This document shows, one piece after another, positions 54,744-64,000 of a stretch of DNA of 64,000 nt; within the stretch, counting starts at the first letter, position 1, and the number at the start of each line of letters is the position of its first letter. The DNA comes from Hyphomonas johnsonii MHS-2 (lineage in GTDB: Bacteria; Pseudomonadota; Alphaproteobacteria; Caulobacterales; Hyphomonadaceae), in contig NZ_ARYK01000005.1 of the NCBI RefSeq assembly GCF_000685275.1, forward strand, positions 240,541-304,540. The letters run 5' to 3'. The position numbers were made by a program, and so were the translations under genes. Under the pieces are notes generated by a model that was given only the letters and a program-made list of their open reading frames with translations, had not been told where the DNA came from and ran no database searches.

Positions 54744-55727
54744 ATGACAGTGATGAGTGATACCGATGCCCTTGAAGGCATGAAGCCGACCGAAAAGATC
54801 AACGTGAAGAAGGTCTTCGGCCTCGACACGACGATGACTGTGCACGGCTTCAAGACGCGCACCGAATATGTGCCCGAACTTGACCCGGCCTACCGGTTCG
54901 ACCCCCAGACCACGATGGCGGTCCTCGCCGGGTTCGAGCACAATCGCCGCGTCATGGTCCAGGGCTATCACGGCACAGGCAAGTCGACCCACATTGAGCA
55001 GATCGCGGCGCGCCTCAACTGGCCGATGATCCGGGTCAACCTCGACAGCCATGTCAGCCGGATCGACATGGTCGGCAAGGACGCGATCGTCCTCAAGGAC
55101 GGCAAGCAGATCACCGAATTCCGTGAAGGCATCCTGCCTTGGGCGTTGCAGCGCCCGGTCGCCATCTGCTTCGACGAATATGATGCCGGCCGGCCGGACG
55201 TGATGTTCGTGATCCAGCGCGTGCTGGAAGCCAGCGGCAAGCTCACCCTGCTCGACCAGAACCGCGTCATCGCGCCGAACCCGTTTTTCCGCCTGTTCGC
55301 CACCACGAACACGGTCGGCCTCGGCGACACGACCGGCCTCTATCACGGCACCCAGCAGCTGAACCAGGGCCAGATGGACCGCTGGAGCATCGTTACCACG
55401 CTGAACTACCTCGAGCACGACGCCGAGGTGGAGATCGTGAAATCCAAGGCGACCGGCGTCGACGATGACACGCTCTCCAAGATGGTCACGCTCGCCGATC
55501 TCACCCGCAATGCGTTCATGGCCGGAGACCTCTCGACCGTGATGAGCCCGCGGACCGTCATCACCTGGGCCGAGAATTTCGTGATTTTCGGCAATCTCGG
55601 CCATGCCTTCCGCATGACATTCCTCAACAAGTGCGACGAACTGGAGCGCCCGCTGGTCGCTGAGATGTACCAGCGCTGCTTCGCCGAGGAACTGCCGGAA
55701 AGCGCCCTGATGGTGAAGGTCGCCTGA
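54744..55727 (+). CDS. cobS: Cobaltochelatase subunit CobS-like AAA+ ATPase
   Basis: A 327-residue AAA+ ATPase, close in length to Pseudomonas denitrificans CobS. Walker [19 protein letters not shown], Walker [19 protein letters not shown], and sensor-type [17 protein letters not shown] are visible. With CobT it forms the chaperone pair that powers CobN to insert cobalt into hydrogenobyrinic acid diamide. CobN is not in the window, so cobalt chelation is inferred only from family names. Start at the ATG before [14 protein letters not shown] three codons later is an alternative. Confidence 0.9.
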   Translation: MTVMSDTDALEGMKPTEKINVKKVFGLDTTMTVHGFKTRTEYVPELDPAYRFDPQTTMAVLAGFEHNRRVMVQGYHGTGKSTHIEQIAARLNWPMIRVNLDSHVSRIDMVGKDAIVLKDGKQITEFREGILPWALQRPVAICFDEYDAGRPDVMFVIQRVLEASGKLTLLDQNRVIAPNPFFRLFATTNTVGLGDTTGLYHGTQQLNQGQMDRWSIVTTLNYLEHDAEVEIVKSKATGVDDDTLSKMVTLADLTRNAFMAGDLSTVMSPRTVITWAENFVIFGNLGHAFRMTFLNKCDELERPLVAEMYQRCFAEELPESALMVKVA

Positions 55728-55744
55728 ACGGATACGGACACGCC

Positions 55745-56413
55745 ATGACCACGACCAGCCTGACCCTGACGAGCCGCGACGGTTTCGAATTCGGTGCCGT
55801 GCGCATCGAACCGACGGGCGCACGTCTGGCTGGCCTGATCCTGGTGCAGGAGATCTTCGGCATCAATTCCCATATGCTGGATGCCGGCAGGCGGTTTGCC
55901 GCCGAAGGCTACGAAGTCCTGATCCCGTCCATGTTCGACCGCCAGAAACCCGGCTTTGTCCGCGAGGACCATTCGCCCGAAGCGATCACTGAAGGCGGCG
56001 GCTATGCACGCGCCAACGGGCTGGAAAATGCCATGGCCGATATCGATGCCTGTATCGACGCACTGGAGCGGCCGGTCTTCATAACCGGATTCTGCTATGG
56101 CGGTTCGATCGCCTATCTTGCCGCCTGCCAGTTGAGCGGCCTCGCGGCGGCGTCGGCCTTCTATGGCAGCCTCCTGCCGGCCTTCAAGGACTCCGAGCCC
56201 AGATGCCCCGTGATTGCGCATTTCGGTCGCGACGACGCGCATATCCCGATGGAGGGCGTCGAAGCCTTTATCGCCACCCGGAATGATGTGCCGGTCCATG
56301 TCTACGAGGCCGGCCACGGATTCGCGCGGCAGAATTCCGATGACCATCACGCCGCCAGCGATGCGCTCGCCTTCCAACGCACGCTGGATCTGTTCTCGAC
56401 CACGGTCCGCTGA
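55745..56413 (+). CDS. Dienelactone hydrolase-family protein
   Basis: A 222-residue alpha/beta-hydrolase. The nucleophile is a cysteine ([15 protein letters not shown]), with an aspartate in [10 protein letters not shown] and a histidine in EAGHGFA, forming the Cys-Asp-His triad of dienelactone hydrolases. Natural substrate not known. It lies between cobS and cobT (18 bases after cobS, TGATG overlap with cobT), so it is part of their transcript. Confidence 0.9.
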   Translation: MTTTSLTLTSRDGFEFGAVRIEPTGARLAGLILVQEIFGINSHMLDAGRRFAAEGYEVLIPSMFDRQKPGFVREDHSPEAITEGGGYARANGLENAMADIDACIDALERPVFITGFCYGGSIAYLAACQLSGLAAASAFYGSLLPAFKDSEPRCPVIAHFGRDDAHIPMEGVEAFIATRNDVPVHVYEAGHGFARQNSDDHHAASDALAFQRTLDLFSTTVR

Positions 56414-58389
56414 TGGCCAAGGACACCACCCCCCAGGACCTGTTCAAGCAGGCGCTCGCCACGACGACAAAGGCGATGAGCGCCGACCACGACGTGGAAG
56501 TCGGGTTCGGCAATGATGCCAGCGATGGCGAGCGGATCGTCCTGCGGCCGCCCCCGATCGACTTGCCGCCGGCCGTGGCTGCCCGGATCCGGGGCGAGGC
56601 GGACGCCGTGGCGCTGCGCCGGGCGCACCATGATGACGCTGCCCATATCCGGAACCGGCCGCAGGGCGACCTGGCGCGCAAGGTCTATGACGCCGCCGAA
56701 CTGGCCCGCATTGAAAGCCTCGGGTCCAACGCGATGCGTGGCACGGCCGAGAACCTCGAAGCGGTGCTCGAACAGCGCTGCACGTCCGGCGAATTCGGCA
56801 CCGCCGCCGACGATCCTGACGCCGTGCTTGCCCCCGCGCTCGAATTCCTGCTGCGCGAGAAGCTGACCGGCCGCGCCCTGCCGGAAGACGCCCGGCGTAT
56901 CGCCGACGTCTGGCGTGAACGTGTCGAGGCTGAAACCGGCGGCGCGCTCGACACGCTGATCGCCCAGCTGCGTGACCAGGCGAGCTTTTCCCGTACCATA
57001 CGCGACATGATCCGTGACCTGACAGCTGGCGACCAGTCGGGCGACGAGTCCACCGCCGAAGACGAACAGGAACAGGACTCCGAAGACGAGGAGCAATCCC
57101 AGCAGGGCGACCAGGACATGGAGTCCGACGAGCCGATGGGTGCCTCCGCCGAGCAGATGGAGGCCGGCGACACGGAAGAACTTGAAGGCGAGGAAACCAA
57201 TGTCAGCGTCGACCAGGACGCCGACCTCGAAGCTGATGATGACGCCGACGATGCCGATGACGGCTCTAAACCCCTGCGTCCGAACTTCCGGGACGGTGAC
57301 GAACGCGACCGGTTCAATTATGCGGTATTCACCCGCGCCCATGACGAAGTCGCGCAGGCTCCCGATCTTTGTGATCCGGAAGAGCTGACGCGGCTGCGTG
57401 CCTATCTCGACCACCAGCTGCAAGGCTTGCAGGGCGCGGTCTCCAAGCTCGCCAACAAGCTGCAACGCCGGCTCATGGCCCAGCAGAACCGGTCCTGGAG
57501 CTTTGACCTGGAAGAAGGCGTTCTCGACACGGCGCGTCTCACGCGCGTCATCACGGACCCGACCGCGCCGCTCACCTTCAAACAGGAAGATGACAGCGAT
57601 TTCCGCGATACGGTCGTCACGCTACTGCTGGACAATTCCGGCTCCATGCGCGGTCGCCCGATCATGGTTGCAGCCCTCTGCGCCGATATTCTCGCCCGCA
57701 CGCTGGAGCGCTGCGGCGTCAAGACCGAGATTCTCGGCTTCACGACCAAGGCGTGGAAGGGTGGCATGGCGCGCGAAGACTGGGTCCGGGCCGGCAAGCC
57801 CAATGGCCCCGGCCGCCTCAACGATATCCGGCATATCGTCTACAAGCAGGCGGATGCCCCGTGGCGCCGCGCCCGCAAGAATCTCGGCCTGATGATGCGC
57901 GAAGGCCTGCTGAAGGAAAACATCGACGGCGAGGCCCTGCTGTGGGCACACGACCGCCTGCTTGCCCGCGCCGAACAGCGCAAGATCCTGATGGTGATCT
58001 CCGATGGCGCGCCGGTCGACGATTCGACGCTCAACGTGAACATCGGCAACTATCTTGAGCGCCACCTGCGCCAGGTCATCGACGAGATCGAGAACCGCAG
58101 CCCGATCGAACTCATCGCCATCGGCATCGGGCATGACGTGACGCGCTATTACAAGCGCGCTGTCACCATCGTGGACGCCGAACAGCTTGGCGGTGCGATG
58201 ACCGAGCAACTGGCCAGCCTGTTCGACGAAAACGGCCCCAATCCCAAGGCCATGGCAATCCCGCCGCTGACCGACCGTACCGTGCGCGGCTCCACCAGCG
58301 GCGCGCCCAGTTATGGCGGTCGCAAGGTGGGCATTGGCCAGGCGGTCAAGAAAACCACGCTGCAGGCGGTCAAGGGGCCGAAATCCTGA
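56413..58389 (+). CDS. cobT: Cobaltochelatase subunit CobT-like, VWA domain
   Basis: A 658-residue protein. An N-terminal helical region is followed by about 85 very acidic residues (from about 205 to 290, Glu/Asp/Gln/Ser rich), then the CobT C-terminal VWA domain with the MIDAS motif [15 protein letters not shown], and conserved [16 protein letters not shown] and [13 protein letters not shown]. CobT partners the CobS AAA+ ring. The start overlaps the dienelactone hydrolase stop as TGATG. The acidic region is longer than average. Confidence 0.92.
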   Translation: MAKDTTPQDLFKQALATTTKAMSADHDVEVGFGNDASDGERIVLRPPPIDLPPAVAARIRGEADAVALRRAHHDDAAHIRNRPQGDLARKVYDAAELARIESLGSNAMRGTAENLEAVLEQRCTSGEFGTAADDPDAVLAPALEFLLREKLTGRALPEDARRIADVWRERVEAETGGALDTLIAQLRDQASFSRTIRDMIRDLTAGDQSGDESTAEDEQEQDSEDEEQSQQGDQDMESDEPMGASAEQMEAGDTEELEGEETNVSVDQDADLEADDDADDADDGSKPLRPNFRDGDERDRFNYAVFTRAHDEVAQAPDLCDPEELTRLRAYLDHQLQGLQGAVSKLANKLQRRLMAQQNRSWSFDLEEGVLDTARLTRVITDPTAPLTFKQEDDSDFRDTVVTLLLDNSGSMRGRPIMVAALCADILARTLERCGVKTEILGFTTKAWKGGMAREDWVRAGKPNGPGRLNDIRHIVYKQADAPWRRARKNLGLMMREGLLKENIDGEALLWAHDRLLARAEQRKILMVISDGAPVDDSTLNVNIGNYLERHLRQVIDEIENRSPIELIAIGIGHDVTRYYKRAVTIVDAEQLGGAMTEQLASLFDENGPNPKAMAIPPLTDRTVRGSTSGAPSYGGRKVGIGQAVKKTTLQAVKGPKS

Positions 58390-58457
58390 CCGCAGGGCCT
58401 GTCCCACAATTCTGCCTTCATGCTAGGGTCGGATGGGTCAGTCAGGGGACAGCACAC

Positions 58458-60245
58458 ATGCCACGCAATCCAATCCGAACGCCGCTCATCCGTCTCGCGC
58501 TTTCCGGGCTGCTGCTCGCCGTTGCGGCCTGCGCCTCCGGGCCCGAACCGGACCGGCTGGTACTGCTCGGCGATGCCCAGGCAGCAGGTGACAGGGTCGA
58601 GGAAGTCGCCCAGGCCCGGGCCCTGCTCGCTGATCCCGCCGTCACCGGAGACTTGCGCACCGATCTTGGCGACATCCTCGCCTCCGCCGGCCAGACAGAG
58701 GCGGCTCTCGTTGCCTACCGCCAGGTGCTGACCGAAGCGAGTTCGCAATCCCCGCCCGATTATGCCTACCAGATCGACCTGCGTGCCCGCATGGCCGAGA
58801 TTGCGCTGGACGCCGGTGACAAGGCCCGCGCGGCTGACGAGATCGGCGCAGCGGCCCGCCTCGCGCGCGTGCATCTCGGCGCAGACCATCCGCGCCTTGC
58901 CCCGTTGCTCGCCTTCGCCGTGGAAAACGACCTCGACACCGGCCGCATTGCAGAGATCGTCGGCCTGCCCGTCGGGGTCATGCTGAAGGACAGCATCAAC
59001 CGGTCCCGCGAGTCTGTGGTGTCGGCGTCCAGCGTACCGACCCGCGCCCTGGGCGTTGAGCCTGACTTTGATCTCGTCCGCGTCTTCTTCGGCACCAACC
59101 GCGCGCCGCGCCATGCCACGCCGCTGCTGGTCGATGGCCAGCCGGTCCTCGACCCCAGGAAATACTATGGCGGCAAGCGCGCCCCGCTGCAGACCGGCAG
59201 CGTCATCGTCTCGGTGCCGCGCAATCGCGCGCTCGGCGAGATCCCGAAACCCAGCATCTTCAGCTTCGACCGCCGGCCGGACCCCGCCCGCCACGTCATC
59301 CTCGGCGACATGACGCTCGACCCGGACATGCAGGCCTTCGTCAACAATGTCCGCCTCCAGCTTGTCCAGTCGGATCGCCGTGAAGTGTTCATCTTCATCC
59401 ACGGCTACAACAATGATTTCCCGACCGCCGTCGAGCGCACGGCCCAGCTGGCTGTCGACCTCGAGATTGACGGTGCGCCGGTGCTGTATTCCTGGCCGTC
59501 GGCCGGCAGTGTGTTCGGCTACAAGGCAGACCGCTCCCAGATCACGCAGGCCACGATCGACGACCTCGAACATTTCCTCCACGTCCTCACCGAGCAGACA
59601 GGCGCCGCGCGCGTCAACATCGTCGCCCATTCCATGGGCAACGAATTCCTCGTCCGGGCCCTGCAGGAAATGGCCGATGACGAGCGCGCCGTGCCCGCCC
59701 CGTTCGACCAGATCGTCTTTGCCTCGCCGGATGTCGATGCCGATGACTTCATCGAGATGATGGGCCGGGTCAGCGGGCTGGCCCGCGACATGACGCTGTA
59801 TGCGAGTTCCCGCGACCGCGCGTTGCAGGCGTCGCGCCGCTTCAACCGGTCCGGCCGCCGCGCCGGGGAATCCGACGAGCCGGTCCTGCTCGCCGGGCTC
59901 AACACGATCGACACGACGCAGGGCTCCACCGGCGGGCTGGCGCTCGGCCATTCGGACATTTTCGGCGCTGCCTTCCCGGATTTCCAGGCCATCACCTGGC
60001 TCAGCCTCGAGCCGGAACAGCGCTGCGTGCTGGGCAAGCGTGAGGTGAAATCCGGCACGGCGTGGATCTTCGGCACGCCGCGGGCGGACTATTGCGGCGC
60101 AGCGGATTTTGCCACCGCGATGACCACCGTGCGCCGCCTCGGTGTCGCCGACTCGATCAGCGAATTGCAGGCCCTCGCCGCGTCAGACCCGGCCGGTGCC
60201 AGTCACTGGATGTCCGCCCTGAAAGTCGTGGAAAACCTGAAGTAA
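58458..60245 (+). CDS. DUF900-type alpha/beta-hydrolase lipoprotein
   Basis: A 595-residue protein with a lipoprotein signal (LLAVAAC). Residues about 40-160 are a helical repeat region resembling tetratricopeptide repeats; the alpha/beta-hydrolase domain begins with VFFGTNRAP, contains IFIHGYNNDFPTAVERT as the oxyanion segment and NIVAHSMGNEFLV with the nucleophile serine, the hallmark of DUF900. Substrate unknown, likely outer-membrane-associated. GGGGA precedes the ATG. The long open frame on the opposite strand is a coding shadow. Confidence 0.87.
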   Translation: MPRNPIRTPLIRLALSGLLLAVAACASGPEPDRLVLLGDAQAAGDRVEEVAQARALLADPAVTGDLRTDLGDILASAGQTEAALVAYRQVLTEASSQSPPDYAYQIDLRARMAEIALDAGDKARAADEIGAAARLARVHLGADHPRLAPLLAFAVENDLDTGRIAEIVGLPVGVMLKDSINRSRESVVSASSVPTRALGVEPDFDLVRVFFGTNRAPRHATPLLVDGQPVLDPRKYYGGKRAPLQTGSVIVSVPRNRALGEIPKPSIFSFDRRPDPARHVILGDMTLDPDMQAFVNNVRLQLVQSDRREVFIFIHGYNNDFPTAVERTAQLAVDLEIDGAPVLYSWPSAGSVFGYKADRSQITQATIDDLEHFLHVLTEQTGAARVNIVAHSMGNEFLVRALQEMADDERAVPAPFDQIVFASPDVDADDFIEMMGRVSGLARDMTLYASSRDRALQASRRFNRSGRRAGESDEPVLLAGLNTIDTTQGSTGGLALGHSDIFGAAFPDFQAITWLSLEPEQRCVLGKREVKSGTAWIFGTPRADYCGAADFATAMTTVRRLGVADSISELQALAASDPAGASHWMSALKVVENLK

Positions 60246-60298
60246 CGGGCGCGCCGCCACCGCCCCGCAAGCGAGGCCACCGCCGGTTTCAGGGCGCA

Positions 60299-60736
60299 TC
60301 AAGCCTTGGCCAAGGCCTCTTCCATGAAGGCGATGGTGCGGTGCGCATAGTCCTTCTGCACTTCGCCGCACACCCGCGTCTTGACCCGGTCGGTCAGGGC
60401 CGCGCGCAACACGCCCAGCGTCCGGCTGTCTGCCACGATCACAAGCTGGCTGAACCTGTCCTCCATCGCCCAGCGGTCGAGCATGCCTGCAAGGTCTTCG
60501 GCAAAGCGGGTTTCGGCCAGCTGGTGCCAGTCGGTTTCCTGGGTCGTGCCGCGCCGGTCCGGCGAGATGGCAAACCGGCCGGGCCGGTCGGTGCCCTGCG
60601 CGCTGGTCATCGGATTGTCAGACGTGTCATGCGCCACCACGCGCAGGTCCATGATCGCCTCGTCGCCATTGTTTTCAAGCAGCAGGAACTTGCCGCCGTC
60701 GCACACAATCACCCAGGTTCCGTTTTTCAGTTTCAT
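60299..60736 (-). CDS. Host-attachment-family protein
   Basis: A 145-residue protein of the family first noted as needed for Agrobacterium attachment to plant cells. It opens KLKNGTWVIVCDGGKFLLLENNG, then has GRFAISPDRRGTTQETDWHQLAETRFAEDLAGMLDR and VIVADSRTLGVLRAAL, and ends with a helical tail. The fold resembles eRF1-like domains and a cytosolic role is more plausible than direct adhesion. AGAGGTGG favours this ATG over one three codons upstream. Confidence 0.85.
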   Translation of the reverse strand: MKLKNGTWVIVCDGGKFLLLENNGDEAIMDLRVVAHDTSDNPMTSAQGTDRPGRFAISPDRRGTTQETDWHQLAETRFAEDLAGMLDRWAMEDRFSQLVIVADSRTLGVLRAALTDRVKTRVCGEVQKDYAHRTIAFMEEALAKA

Positions 60737-60870
60737 GACATCCACCTCTGCTTTCCAGGCAACCTAAGCCATCAGGCCGCCGCGCGCCAGAACAGGCTCG
60801 GAGAGACGGTGGGTCAGCAGTGGGTATCGCTCAGCTCAAATCACCCTACGTGTGCTTTATTCCAAATCAG

Positions 60871-61809
60871 CTAAGCGGCTTCTAGGCGATGGAATTCACG
60901 ATGCCAGCGTAAAAATTCAGGATGGGGATGGTATTCAGTCTTCTTGGGGCGAACCAACTTCCTCGTTGGATTGATCAAGCGTTCGATACTTTCACGATCG
61001 TTCACTTTTCGAGAGATGATGATCTCGTCATTGGCGGCGACTCCAATCAGCCCTCGATCGAACATCCAATGAACGGTGCCCGATAGAGCCAATCCATTGC
61101 AAATTTTGTCGGGACCTCCATGCTCCACAGGTCGAATATGTGCGGCTTCGGCTTCGGCCCTTCCTCCACCATTGATAAAGTTCCATCCCGTAATTGCGCA
61201 CCGCTTCTCATAGGCATGTAACACAGCGGTACGAAACCTAGCGTCACGTACTTTTCGGTTGAGTAACTGGGCAACAATCTTGCGCTCGGTCTCATGCACA
61301 AAGCCGAGTTGATCCTCCCGCACGCCATTTTGCCGATGTTCGTTATCTAGATCGTTCCGGCCGACGCGTGGCAATTCTACGCCTGCGTCGGGCCAGGCTA
61401 GGCCAAGTATGCGATCAAAAGCTTCATCGGGGATGTGACGAACAGCTTGGAGTGCGACGCCAACATTCGTTGAGCCGTTCTTTCCCGCCAAGCTAGGCTC
61501 AATGAAACTTCCATCCACAATCCTCGGAACGGGGCTCGCAAAGTCTGCATAAGTCTCCGACCGAATTTCTACATAGTATAGGCCGTCATTCGAAGGGTCA
61601 GGAGATATTGGGCCAAGTTCGGCTGTCGCAAAGTACGATCCCCGGCTTTCCTCGCTTACGCCAGTATCTTTCACGGGCCGATAAAATACAGCCCAATCCC
61701 GTACGGCAGATTCGACGCGATTAAGATAGCGTCGAGGGAAGTGGTATCGGATGCCAGTATCATCGTCGTAGATGGAGGATGATTTTTCAACCAGAACCAC
61801 TTTGACCAT
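60871..61809 (-). CDS. HNH endonuclease with N-terminal PUA/EVE-like domain, low GC
   Basis: A 312-residue protein. Residues about 20-100 (RYLNRVESAVRDWAVFYRPV, RGSYFATAELGPISP, YYVEI, DFASPVP) look like a PUA/EVE-type modified-base-binding domain. Residues about 200-260 form an HNH_2 nuclease: RCAITGWN, EAAHIRPVEHGG (H224), NGLAL (N238) and TVHWMFDRGLIG (H247). GC of sample lines is 43-50 % against about 64 % around it, and codon use differs, so recent acquisition is likely. A good AGGAG lies nine bases before the ATG. Best guess: a restriction endonuclease for modified DNA; not proven. Confidence 0.85.
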   Translation of the reverse strand: MVKVVLVEKSSSIYDDDTGIRYHFPRRYLNRVESAVRDWAVFYRPVKDTGVSEESRGSYFATAELGPISPDPSNDGLYYVEIRSETYADFASPVPRIVDGSFIEPSLAGKNGSTNVGVALQAVRHIPDEAFDRILGLAWPDAGVELPRVGRNDLDNEHRQNGVREDQLGFVHETERKIVAQLLNRKVRDARFRTAVLHAYEKRCAITGWNFINGGGRAEAEAAHIRPVEHGGPDKICNGLALSGTVHWMFDRGLIGVAANDEIIISRKVNDRESIERLINPTRKLVRPKKTEYHPHPEFLRWHREFHRLEAA

Positions 61810-61824
61810 GAAAGTATCTCCTAC

Positions 61825-63066
61825 CTAGTTCTTCCCGAACTTCCTGTCCCGTCCCGCCAGCAACCGCAACCTGAGCGCATTCAGCTTGATAAAGCCTTCC
61901 GCGTCTTTCTGGTCGTAGGCGCCGTGGTCGTCCTCGAAGGTCACGATCTTTTCCGAGTAGAGGGAATAGGGTGACGAGCGCCCGGTCAGGTAAGCCTGGC
62001 CCTTGTACAGCTTGAGCGTCACGTCGCCGGTCACCCAGCGCTGCGAGTAATCGATCGCGGCCTGCAGCATCTCGCGCTCCGGGCTCCACCAGAAGCCGTT
62101 ATAGATCAGCTCGGCATATTTCGGCATCAGCTCGTCTTTCAGGTGCGCCGCGCCGCGGTCCAGCGTTGCCTGTTCGATGCCGCGATGCGCCACCAGCAGG
62201 ATCGTGCCGCCGGGCGTCTCGTAGATGCCGCGCGACTTCATGCCCACGAACCGGTTTTCCAACAGGTCCAGCCGCCCGATGCCATGCTTCTTGCCATAGG
62301 CGTTGAGCGCGGTGAGCAAGGTCGCAGGGCTCATCGCCTCGCCATTGATGGCGCAGGCGTCGCCGCGCTCGAAACTGATCGTGATCGTTTCCGGTTTGTC
62401 GGGGGCTTCTTCCGGGCTGATCGTGCGCATGTGCACGAATTCCGGCGCTTCCACGGCCGGGTCTTCCAGCACCTTGCCCTCGGACGACGAGTGCAGCAGG
62501 TTCGCGTCGACGCTGAACGGTGCGTCGCCCTTCTTGTCCTTGGCAATCTCGATGCCGTGGGATTCGGCGAATTTCATCAGGTCGGTGCGGGACTTGAAGT
62601 TCCAGTCGCGCCACGGCGCAATCACCTTGATGTCCGGGTTCAGGCCGTAATAGCCCAGCTCGAAGCGCACCTGGTCATTGCCCTTGCCGGTGGCGCCATG
62701 ACACACCGCATCGGCGCCCACCTGGTCGGCAATCTCGATCTGGCGCTTGGCGATCAGCGGCCGGGCAATCGACGTGCCCAGCAGGTACACGCCCTCATAC
62801 ACGGCATTGGCGCGGAACATCGGGAACACGAAATCGCGCACGAATTCCTCGCGCACATCCTCGATGAAGATGTTTTCCGGTTTCACGCCGGCGGCCAGCG
62901 CCTTGGCCCGTGCCGGTTCCAGTTCCTCGCCCTGGCCAAGGTCGGCGGTGAAGGTGACCACCTCGGCGCCGAACTCGGTCTGCAGCCATTTCAGGATGAT
63001 CGACGTGTCGAGACCGCCGGAATAGGCGAGGACGACTTTTTTCGGGGCGGTCTTGGCGGATGGCAT
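61825..63066 (-). CDS. argG: Argininosuccinate synthase
   Basis: Condenses citrulline and aspartate with ATP in arginine biosynthesis. 413 residues. [16 protein letters not shown] is the PP-loop near residue 13, and the family markers [31 protein letters not shown] and [21 protein letters not shown] are present. Start at ATG before [16 protein letters not shown] with AAGGTG upstream. It lies 15 bases downstream of the HNH gene on the same strand. Confidence 0.98.
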   Translation of the reverse strand: MPSAKTAPKKVVLAYSGGLDTSIILKWLQTEFGAEVVTFTADLGQGEELEPARAKALAAGVKPENIFIEDVREEFVRDFVFPMFRANAVYEGVYLLGTSIARPLIAKRQIEIADQVGADAVCHGATGKGNDQVRFELGYYGLNPDIKVIAPWRDWNFKSRTDLMKFAESHGIEIAKDKKGDAPFSVDANLLHSSSEGKVLEDPAVEAPEFVHMRTISPEEAPDKPETITISFERGDACAINGEAMSPATLLTALNAYGKKHGIGRLDLLENRFVGMKSRGIYETPGGTILLVAHRGIEQATLDRGAAHLKDELMPKYAELIYNGFWWSPEREMLQAAIDYSQRWVTGDVTLKLYKGQAYLTGRSSPYSLYSEKIVTFEDDHGAYDQKDAEGFIKLNALRLRLLAGRDRKFGKN

Positions 63067-63241
63067 GAGATTGCACCTTTTTTGTGCGCGGCAATAAAGA
63101 GTGTTGCCATAAGGACAGAACCCGTGACTGACAAGGCAGGCGCCCGGGCATTTCCTATGGTTAAAGAAGTCCTGAGCCCCTATACTCGCCCCAGACGCGT
63201 ATAGTGACACCCTTCCTCCCGACCTGCTGACGAGACGGCAT

Positions 63242-64000
63242 ATGTTCACCAAGGATTTTGTCAAACCGGAACCGGCCAGGCCGATGATTCCGCAGAGTGT
63301 GCTGGACGTCGTGCGCGAGGCGCAGGCCGCTGGCCGTCGGGCAGAGGAAAAAGCCAACCTTAACATGCCCTTCCGCGCCCGCCTGCGCGCGCGCGAGGCC
63401 GTGCGTCCGCAATCCACGCTGGCCATCATTTCCGGTATACAGGCCAGGCCCCCCGCACAGGCCGCCAAGGCGCGGCCTTTCCGCCCTGCCCCGCCTTCGC
63501 GCGCGCCCAAGCGGGCCATGCGTGCTGCGCCCGGCCAGTCGGGCCCGCTGCAGATCGGGCGTGGCGGCAAGGGCCTCGCCCTCGCTGGCGGCGGCCACGA
63601 CGATGATGGCGGCTCCAGCAGGCTTGGCGACATGTCCCAGTTCGCCTTTGCCGGGCTCGCCGTCCTCGGCCTTGCGGGCCTCTCCTTCATGGCAGCCGAC
63701 AGTGCGCTGAACGGCGGCTTTGCCGATCAGGACGGCGGCGATGGCCAGCCGGACACATTCGCCAATGGCCACCCGACACCGCCTGCGGGCGACGCCTCCG
63801 TGGCCGCGATGGCGGTTGCCTCCACCCCGGTCGGGGCTGCGCCGGTCCAGTGGTTCGATTATCGCAAGCTGGCCGATACGCTGGCCGCGCAGAAGGCCAG
63901 CTTCCAGGCTGCTGCTGCCGAAAGTGCGAAGGCCGACGCTGCCGCCGCCCGGCAGGCCAAGGCGCAGGCCGCCACTGCGATAGCCGAGGCCGAAGCCGCT
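63242..64000 (+). CDS. Membrane protein with Ala/Lys-rich coiled-coil tail, C-terminally cut by the window
   Basis: The reading frame starts at ATG 63242 and is open to the last base (253 codons), so the end is not seen. Residues 1-110 are basic and proline rich; a glycine-rich segment with DDDGG follows; then a membrane helix ([21 protein letters not shown], about residues 143-163), and from about residue 215 an alanine-rich coiled coil ([21 protein letters not shown]). This order suggests a cytosolic N-terminus, one membrane pass and a periplasmic coiled coil. Not recognised. Third-position GC supports the plus frame over the opposite one. Confidence 0.7.
   Translation, partial: MFTKDFVKPEPARPMIPQSVLDVVREAQAAGRRAEEKANLNMPFRARLRAREAVRPQSTLAIISGIQARPPAQAAKARPFRPAPPSRAPKRAMRAAPGQSGPLQIGRGGKGLALAGGGHDDDGGSSRLGDMSQFAFAGLAVLGLAGLSFMAADSALNGGFADQDGGDGQPDTFANGHPTPPAGDASVAAMAVASTPVGAAPVQWFDYRKLADTLAAQKASFQAAAAESAKADAAAARQAKAQAATAIAEAEAA

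Noticed and set aside
54744..58389. AAA+/VWA pair as a defence or BREX-like module
   Set aside because: The sequences match CobS and CobT along their length, and no nuclease or phage-defence partner is adjacent.
58311..59951. A 546-codon minus-strand frame opposite the DUF900 lipoprotein
   Set aside because: The plus-strand protein has a lipobox and the catalytic serine motif; the minus-strand one does not resemble any protein.
63161..63772. A 203-codon minus-strand frame near the right edge
   Set aside because: The plus strand carries an open frame to the window end with membrane helix and codon bias; the minus frame overlaps it entirely.

Overview
The window is one contiguous piece of a high-GC (roughly 63 to 65 %) alphaproteobacterial chromosome. 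Gene content and gene order point to Hyphomonadaceae or close Caulobacterales/Rhodobacterales relatives. Two arguments support this: the order dapF - mtaB - ftsY - yciB, then ccmG-ccmD-ccmC-ccmB-ccmA facing acnA, is an alphaproteobacterial arrangement, and there is a mesaconyl-CoA hydratase and a malyl-CoA thioesterase-like gene of the ethylmalonyl-CoA pathway. Species cannot be fixed from the sequence alone. I found no rRNA, tRNA, CRISPR array, insertion sequence or prophage. Coding density is high and no gene-free stretch exceeds 300 bases.

Region by region: 1-3.0 kb holds a truncated polytopic membrane protein coupled to a von Willebrand A lipoprotein, plus two unknown membrane proteins. 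3.0-4.4 kb is trmD-rplS with a clear terminator. 4.4-6.4 kb is a divergent LysR regulator / NAD-dependent epimerase pair. 6.5-12.8 kb is leucine biosynthesis (leuC, leuD, leuB), interrupted by a glutathione transferase, a double-VOC protein, a monooxygenase-like small protein and four small lipoproteins, three of which are paralogues. 12.9-15.3 kb has an amidohydrolase, a TIGR03084-type protein and an NTF2-like protein. 15.4-20.5 kb has asd, a large unknown lipoprotein, rarD, a LysE exporter and a class C beta-lactamase-fold hydrolase. 20.7-23.4 kb holds the malyl-CoA thioesterase-like and mesaconyl-CoA hydratase genes with an ArsC-like gene between.

23.9-38.4 kb is the dapF-mtaB-ftsY / yciB / ccm / acnA block (lysine and cell wall synthesis, tRNA modification, protein targeting, cytochrome c maturation, TCA cycle). 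Later insertions break it: an XRE regulator plus membrane protein with repeated operators, an N-acyl-D-amino-acid deacylase-like enzyme, an EamA transporter, a Nudix hydrolase and a MarR regulator with a histone-H1-like tail. 38.6-43.7 kb carries a DUF1223 protein and a four-gene, translationally coupled GldA/GldF/GldG-like ABC system with a DUF4340 subunit. 43.8-46.1 kb is purE-purK-creatininase. 46.2-52.6 kb has a diguanylate cyclase, DUF465, a small membrane protein with an RBS-masking hairpin, a degenerate SDR, a Tat-exported PhoD-like phosphatase, an RluA pseudouridine synthase, a DUF3108 protein and rpmB with promoter and terminator.

52.8-64 kb has a lipoprotein amidohydrolase, a glutathione-transferase gene remnant, cobS - dienelactone hydrolase - cobT, a DUF900 alpha/beta-hydrolase lipoprotein, a host-attachment-family protein, a low-GC HNH endonuclease that looks horizontally acquired, argG, and a protein running off the right edge. 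The best candidates for something new are the low-GC PUA/EVE-like-HNH gene (possible modification-dependent restriction), the tandem cysteine-pair lipoprotein family, the MarR-H1-tail fusion, and the hairpin that hides a ribosome binding site.
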